A stretch of DNA of 64,000 nt from positions 124,001-188,000 of the forward strand of contig JAIWNE010000042.1 in assembly GCA_025331445.1 (NCBI GenBank), given 5' to 3'. Of this stretch, positions 59,572-64,000 are shown one piece after another. The DNA comes from Blakeslea trispora (lineage: Eukaryota; Mucoromycota; Mucoromycetes; Mucorales; Choanephoraceae). Position 1 is the first letter of the stretch, and each line of letters starts with the position of its first letter. The notes below the pieces were generated by a model, which saw only the letters and a list, made by a program, of their open reading frames with translations, was not told where the DNA came from and did not search any database. The translations under genes were made by a program, and so were the position numbers.

Positions 59572-61701
59572 TTAGCCCAGATGTTCAATCATGATTTTGA
59601 TCTTTTTCCTTTTGGGTACTGAGGGACTATAGTCAGCAAGAGAAAGAGGTTTTGGTTCTTTCTTGATGGGTAATGGCTTCAGTTTGGTCTTCTTTTTATC
59701 CAGTTCTTGTTGTGTTCTGGCTATCAGACGATAAGTGGTACTGCGTGTTGGTTTAGCTCGATGAGGACTATTGTAGCCCCAATTGAAAGCCTTGAGGATA
59801 CGGACAAGATCCTGATTGACTTGAATGGTTTCGGATGGTATGGATGCTCTACAGGTAAAGCAAGTGGTTGCCTCTGTCTTCTCGAGACATTCTAGACAGC
59901 ATATATGACCACAGGGTGTTGTTACGGGATTCTACGGATATGGATCAGTCTCTATCGATCGATTTCCTAACGTCTCATGCAATACCTTGATTGGCTTTAA
60001 ACAGACATGACTGGCGCATGAAAAAGCAGTATCAAATAAATAATGAAGAAATTCATACTCAGACCAAAACTGCTTTTGACAGACATCTTCCCAAATACGA
60101 GCATTTTTGGTATCCTTGGCAATCCACTTTTGAAGGCGATTGGGTATGGTGTATTTTACTAATTTAGCTGTGGCATCAGCATCCTCATGTATCATTCGAA
60201 GACCGCGTTTCTTGATGGCTTCTTGTCCTCCCGACATCCAAGGTGGTAATTCTTGATCATCTCTTCGGAATAGAAATTTCCAAATAAGGATACCTGTGGT
60301 AGGTTCTAATAAGAGTTATCCTTCAGTACCCTCTCTCTCTCTCCAATCAGATCACTGATTTTTTTTATACCTCGATAAGGCCAATAACGAACAAGCTTAT
60401 AGAGACCATCATAACGTATACCTTGTTTAGGTGCAAACTGAGGATTGTAGGAAGCCAATGCACTCGTACGACAGACACGTACAGGCTGACTCTTTCTCCA
60501 GTTGGTTGCTTGAGCCCCTAGGATAGGATCGACAGGTTTGTCGAGTGTCACGGCCAATGCATAATTATGATGGGTCATCTTTTGGTGTTTCAAGATATTT
60601 GCATTACTAGCCTGTTTGTTACGTGGTTTGGCACCTACACCCGAAATAACAAACTCATATCCCTTATCTCTATCTTCTCGAATACCCTGTCTTAGCAAGA
60701 GAGAGACAGCACCTGTACAGACAGAACCACAGATACGACCTGCCACACTCCTATGGACGCCCCATTCCTCTACTAGCGAAATATGTTCCCAACTCTGTCC
60801 ACAATAGACGCCTGGTATTTTACCAATATGATAGGTAGGCACTAGATTGTTATCTTGAGTAAGAAGATTTCTTTCTTTCTGTCTTTCTTACCTAATACGC
60901 ATTCTTTATCTCTTGTCTTGATTGTCATATTGACACTCTTGACTGCATCTCCTTTCCCAACCACAGCTTCTTGATCATGATTATAACAATCAGGACAATA
61001 CCTATGCTTACATTATTGAGTGCCTTTCACATATATGTATATTTTCTTTATATACCAATATTGTTCAGTAGGTGGTTTAGATAGACCTGCACACTGATAA
61101 TGCCAATAATTATCACATTGATCACAAATCTAAGAAAAAACAAAAAATAGCGTGTAAGTTCCTAAAAAAAAAAAATCAGAATTAAAATTGAACTGACAAG
61201 GGGATCACCAGTCTTGAGCAAACAACTGACACAACCACATTCAGCACACTTCTTTTTCTTTTTATCGTTTTTACAGGCAGGACAATAAGGGTTGCCAAAT
61301 GGTGTTGAAATGGTGTTCATGTCACGCACCACAAGTGTACTCGGGGTAGCTTGTGTTGGTTCTGCCTTTATCTTTTTTCGCTTAAGTGAAGTAGGTCTGA
61401 TATGAACAAAGACACAGGTCTTGTCTCTCACACGATAGGTATGAAACAAAGTAGCCGGTGTCTTATCTAGGCTGGTATCCAACATCTACTTGTCGTTTTC
61501 AATAATTTTCATTTTATTATTATTTTTTGTCATAAAGTAATGGCTTACAATTTTCCCAAATGCTATCAACAAAAAGTTTTGACTCGAGATACCTATGGTT
61601 TTGGCTACCAATTGTCGAAAATTAGAAACAGTTTCCTGTCGATTGACAGGAATGGCTTGGTTCTTTTTTAATTGACTAGGCACCAATATCTGAACCTGCA
61701 T
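59572..61701 (-). CDS. UHRF1-like SRA/PHD/RING ubiquitin ligase
   Basis: Seven exons (61701-61549, 61485-61198, 61129-61056, 61001-60892, 60841-60371, 60293-59986, 59931-59572) join in phase to 587 residues. Domains in order: ubiquitin-like (1-75); PHD finger (about 115-190, PYCPAC, CAECGCVSC, ICDQCDNYWHYQC, YWYCPDC); SRA/YDG (about 215-400, GKIPGVYCGQSWE, GVHRSVAGRICG, GYEFVISGVG, RYDGLYKLVRYWPYRG, IWKFLFRRDD); RING (about 455-495, CASHVCLKP, NPVTTPCGHICCLECL, CFTCR). UHRF1 reads hemimethylated CpG through the SRA and ubiquitinates histone H3 to guide maintenance methylation; the tandem Tudor domain of animals is absent here. The last intron removes a stop so that the RING is intact. Confidence 0.92.
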
Positions 61702-61883
61702 CCTGCTTTAATAATAATAATAAAAAAAAAAGAAAACAAGAGAAAAATAGAGGGAGAGACTGTTCCTGATTGGGCGCTTCTAGAAAAATAAAAACATGGA
61801 AAAAGTCAGCACGACGCGCCCCCTTTTTTTTAATTTTTTTTTGGATTCAAAAAAAAAAAAGCGCGTTTTAACAATTAAAATAA
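61702..61883. promoter_or_regulatory. shared divergent promoter of UHRF-like gene and TOF1
   Basis: The two start codons are 182 bp apart on opposite strands. Between them ACGCGC occurs at about 61812-61817 (plus strand) and again, on the minus strand, at about 61861-61866 within AAAGCGCGTTTTAA. These resemble MCB/E2F-type cell-cycle elements (ACGCGT and TTTSGCGC). The block between them is T/A homopolymer. Co-regulation at G1/S is an inference. Confidence 0.5.
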
Positions 61884-62762
61884 ATGGAGACAGACGATAA
61901 TGATGTCAAGACTTATATTCTTAATATATGTTCAGCTATAGGCGGCATGGAAGAAATCATGCAACCAGACGGTTCTATTCAACAAGTCTATTGTGTGGGT
62001 GATGAAGCATTGGCTTGTTTACGGGATCTCAAAAAGGCCATTCGGATCGATAGTCAGAATAGTGAAAAGACAGTCTTGAATGCACTTGCAGAATACAATG
62101 TGATTGAGACAGATATCGTACCACTCATCTTGTCATTCAGTGAACAACAAAGTGATGTTGCTCATCGATTTATTCTTGCCTGTGGTAAGTATCGTATATG
62201 AAAAAAAAATTGAAACTATCCATTGAACCCCCCCTCTCTCTCTTCAAATCAGTGGAATTATTAGTACCCATGACTTGGCCTGTAGAAGAACAATCAAGAG
62301 AAGGAGAAGAGGACGAACAAGAAGATGAACCCAATGCACTACAGTATTATCGACAATATAAAGCAGGACTTTTAAAGGAAGGTGTGTTTGAGACCATCCT
62401 TCAGTTAGTGATGAGATCGGTTCGGATACCCGATAGAGATCGCTCCGTTGTAGACCATACCACCATCAGACTCGGACTCTACCTCTTTAGAAACCTGACA
62501 GCCATTTCCGATCTCAATGTGGCCTCAGGTACGATGGATCAGATCAGGATGGCTCATATGCAAGAGACCTTGATGATTCGATATTATGAGTCTGACATCA
62601 TTGAGTTTCTGTTGACCATTGCCTCCAACAGTGATAAACAGAGTAGTTCAGACTGGAATGTGCTTGTGTTGGAATCACTCTATCATCTACTCAAGTCTAT
62701 TGATCCTAAAGATGTCTATGCTTATCGATTCTCAGATCAAGGTGTAAAGTAGTGTGTGTGTG

Positions 62763-62797
<35 letters not shown>

Positions 62798-64000
62798 TAT
62801 GTTTATTTATTTGCCTTTTTTTTTTTATTAGAGAAAGGCAGAGATGCAAGAAATCTCTCATCGACTCAGTCATCTACTCACACAAGAAAATTCAACCAAA
62901 AGACGCAAAACAAAGCATGTACCTACTCGACATAATCGATTTGGGGGTACTTATGTGATGGCCTGGGTAAGTTTGTCAACATAGGATTGACAGGAACTGA
63001 CTCGATCATTAGGATGGTAAACAACGTGTATCTCATCGACAAGAAGGTGGTTATGCAGATGATGATTATTTACTAGAGACAGAAAAGAAAAAGACAAGGG
63101 TAGGCAAGCGTAAATTAGAGGACAAGATGCACTATAGAAAAGTCTATCAGGATGCAAAGGCATTGATGTATCTTCGATTGACAGCACAATCCTTTTTGTT
63201 TTCTTGTTTTAATGGTAAGTGGCATTAAATAGGGGGATTCATTTCTTCTTCTTTACTGAATTGATAAGGGAAGCCTTTTGTGGTGCTATGATGAAGGATA
63301 TGGAACGTGAAGTGATTATGAAACAAGATGATGCTCGATTCTTTTTCACCATGCGTTGGTTTCTCGAATACCATAGTCTAGAACAACATGCAACAGAACA
63401 ACGAAAGAAGCATGGATCAGAACTAGAGACAAACGAGCGGGACTTGAAGGATGTCGACTTTGCTCTGGTGGCAGCTGCCTTGGATCTCAAGACAGTCTTG
63501 TTCTGTCTAAGGCAGATGCGAATCAAACTAGACGAAAAGGCATGGTTTGATGTTCAGATGGTCACTGATTGTCTACGTCAGATTCTGGTGAGTGTACATA
63601 CCATGCAGACATCCGAGATAGAAGAGTATCGTCAGGTAGCAGAACATATTCAGAGTAACCTGTATTATGAACAAACTTCGCTTGATCTGTTTGTGGAACT
63701 GGTGCGTCGTTACAAGACTCAATCTTATGGTTACCTTAAATCCATCATTCTCTTTGTTCATGTCTTGTTGAAATCATTGGATAACTATCAAAAGGGTAAA
63801 AAAGTAGTGTTTGTACGCAAGAGACAACAACAGCGAAAGAAACCAGAAGAGAGTGAAGAGGAAGAAGAGGAAGATGAAGCGGAATATCGGTCTTTTAAGG
63901 ATTCTGTCTTTAATTTCGAATTGTTTGAAAAGGCAAGTTCCATCACCCATATGTAAATCATTCCTCAAATTTGCTCATTTAGAACAATAGAAATTCATTA
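61884..64000 (+). CDS. TOF1: TOF1/Timeless replication fork protection protein (partial, 3' end outside window)
   Basis: Exons 61884-62184, 62253-62743, 62832-62966, 63013-63214, about 63259-63932 and 63991 onward; the gene runs off the window. The N-terminal Timeless domain has YILNICSAIGGMEE, RDLKKAIRIDSQNSEK, ELLVPMTWPVEEQ, LQYYRQYKAGLLKEGVFETI, RLGLYLFRNLTAI and later RHNRFGGTYVMAWDGKQ and FTMRWFLEYHSLEQ. Tof1/Timeless with Csm3/Tipin stabilises paused replication forks. Two junctions are odd. After CFN the conserved frame resumes at ELIREAF only if the intron ends in TG (63257-63258); both AG choices change phase. The last intron starts with GC (AAG|GCAAGT). Intron 2 carries a GTT repeat. 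It is divergent from the UHRF-like gene. Confidence 0.88.
62764..62797 (+). repeat. GTT microsatellite in TOF1 intron 2
   Basis: About 11 tandem TTG/GTT units inside intron 2 (62744-62831) of TOF1. It creates an artificial poly-Val frame but is removed by splicing. Confidence 0.9.

Noticed and set aside
62752..62958. Frame beginning with a poly-Val tract in TOF1
   Set aside because: It comes from the GTT microsatellite in intron 2 and a wrong-frame reading of exon 3.

Overview
The window is nuclear DNA from a filamentous fungus, most likely an early-diverging Mucoromycota (Mucorales-type) species. The evidence is AT-rich sequence, genes packed with many 45-95 bp GT-AG introns, pyrimidine-rich promoters and leaders, and a gene set (UHRF-type SRA protein, LARGE-type GT49, HSPA12-like Hsp70) typical of that lineage. 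I see no bacterial, organellar or viral block. Genus cannot be fixed from the sequence alone. All gene models below were spliced by hand: exon phases close and the joined protein keeps the family motifs, except where stated.

Layout. 1-3.87 kb is gene-poor. 3.87-12.1 kb holds a secreted subtilisin (-), dynactin p25 DCTN5 (-), a HAL/NPR-type kinase (+) that starts only 110 bp from DCTN5, an F-box/TPR/EF-hand protein (-) and the Golgi protein SFT2 (+). 12.2-24.3 kb holds ribosome-biogenesis IPI3 (-), AdoMet decarboxylase SPE2 (+), a LARGE-type glycosyltransferase (+), a patatin-type triacylglycerol lipase (+, 12 exons) and a bHLH factor (-). After a 3.4 kb gap come an sn-1 diacylglycerol lipase, a KIN1/MARK kinase and an HSPA12-like Hsp70 (all -). 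38.7-42 kb is a transposon-relic island: a frameshifted Mutator-like fragment, a broken orphan gene and a compositionally odd block. 43.1-51.5 kb carries a cytochrome P450, a foldback (MITE-like) element just upstream of it, an eroded coding relic, a small membrane protein, an alpha-arrestin and COQ10. 52-64 kb is dense: proteasome alpha5 (+), a small orphan (-), a kinesin-7 (-), TVP38 (-), SDHAF3 (+), a histidine phosphatase (-), a UHRF-like SRA/PHD/RING protein (-) and TOF1/Timeless (+, cut by the window edge).

Themes. Most genes are ordinary housekeeping functions (lipid turnover, mitochondrial assembly, secretory pathway, cell cycle) and do not form a metabolic cluster. I did not find a clearly new multi-gene system. 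The most unusual signals are at the splicing level: back-to-back 6-nt and 4-nt microexons in the kinesin ATP-binding loop, two GC-AG introns, and one TOF1 junction that only keeps the conserved frame with a TG 3' splice site. The UHRF-like gene and TOF1, both linked to replication forks in other organisms, share a 182 bp divergent promoter with two ACGCGC motifs.
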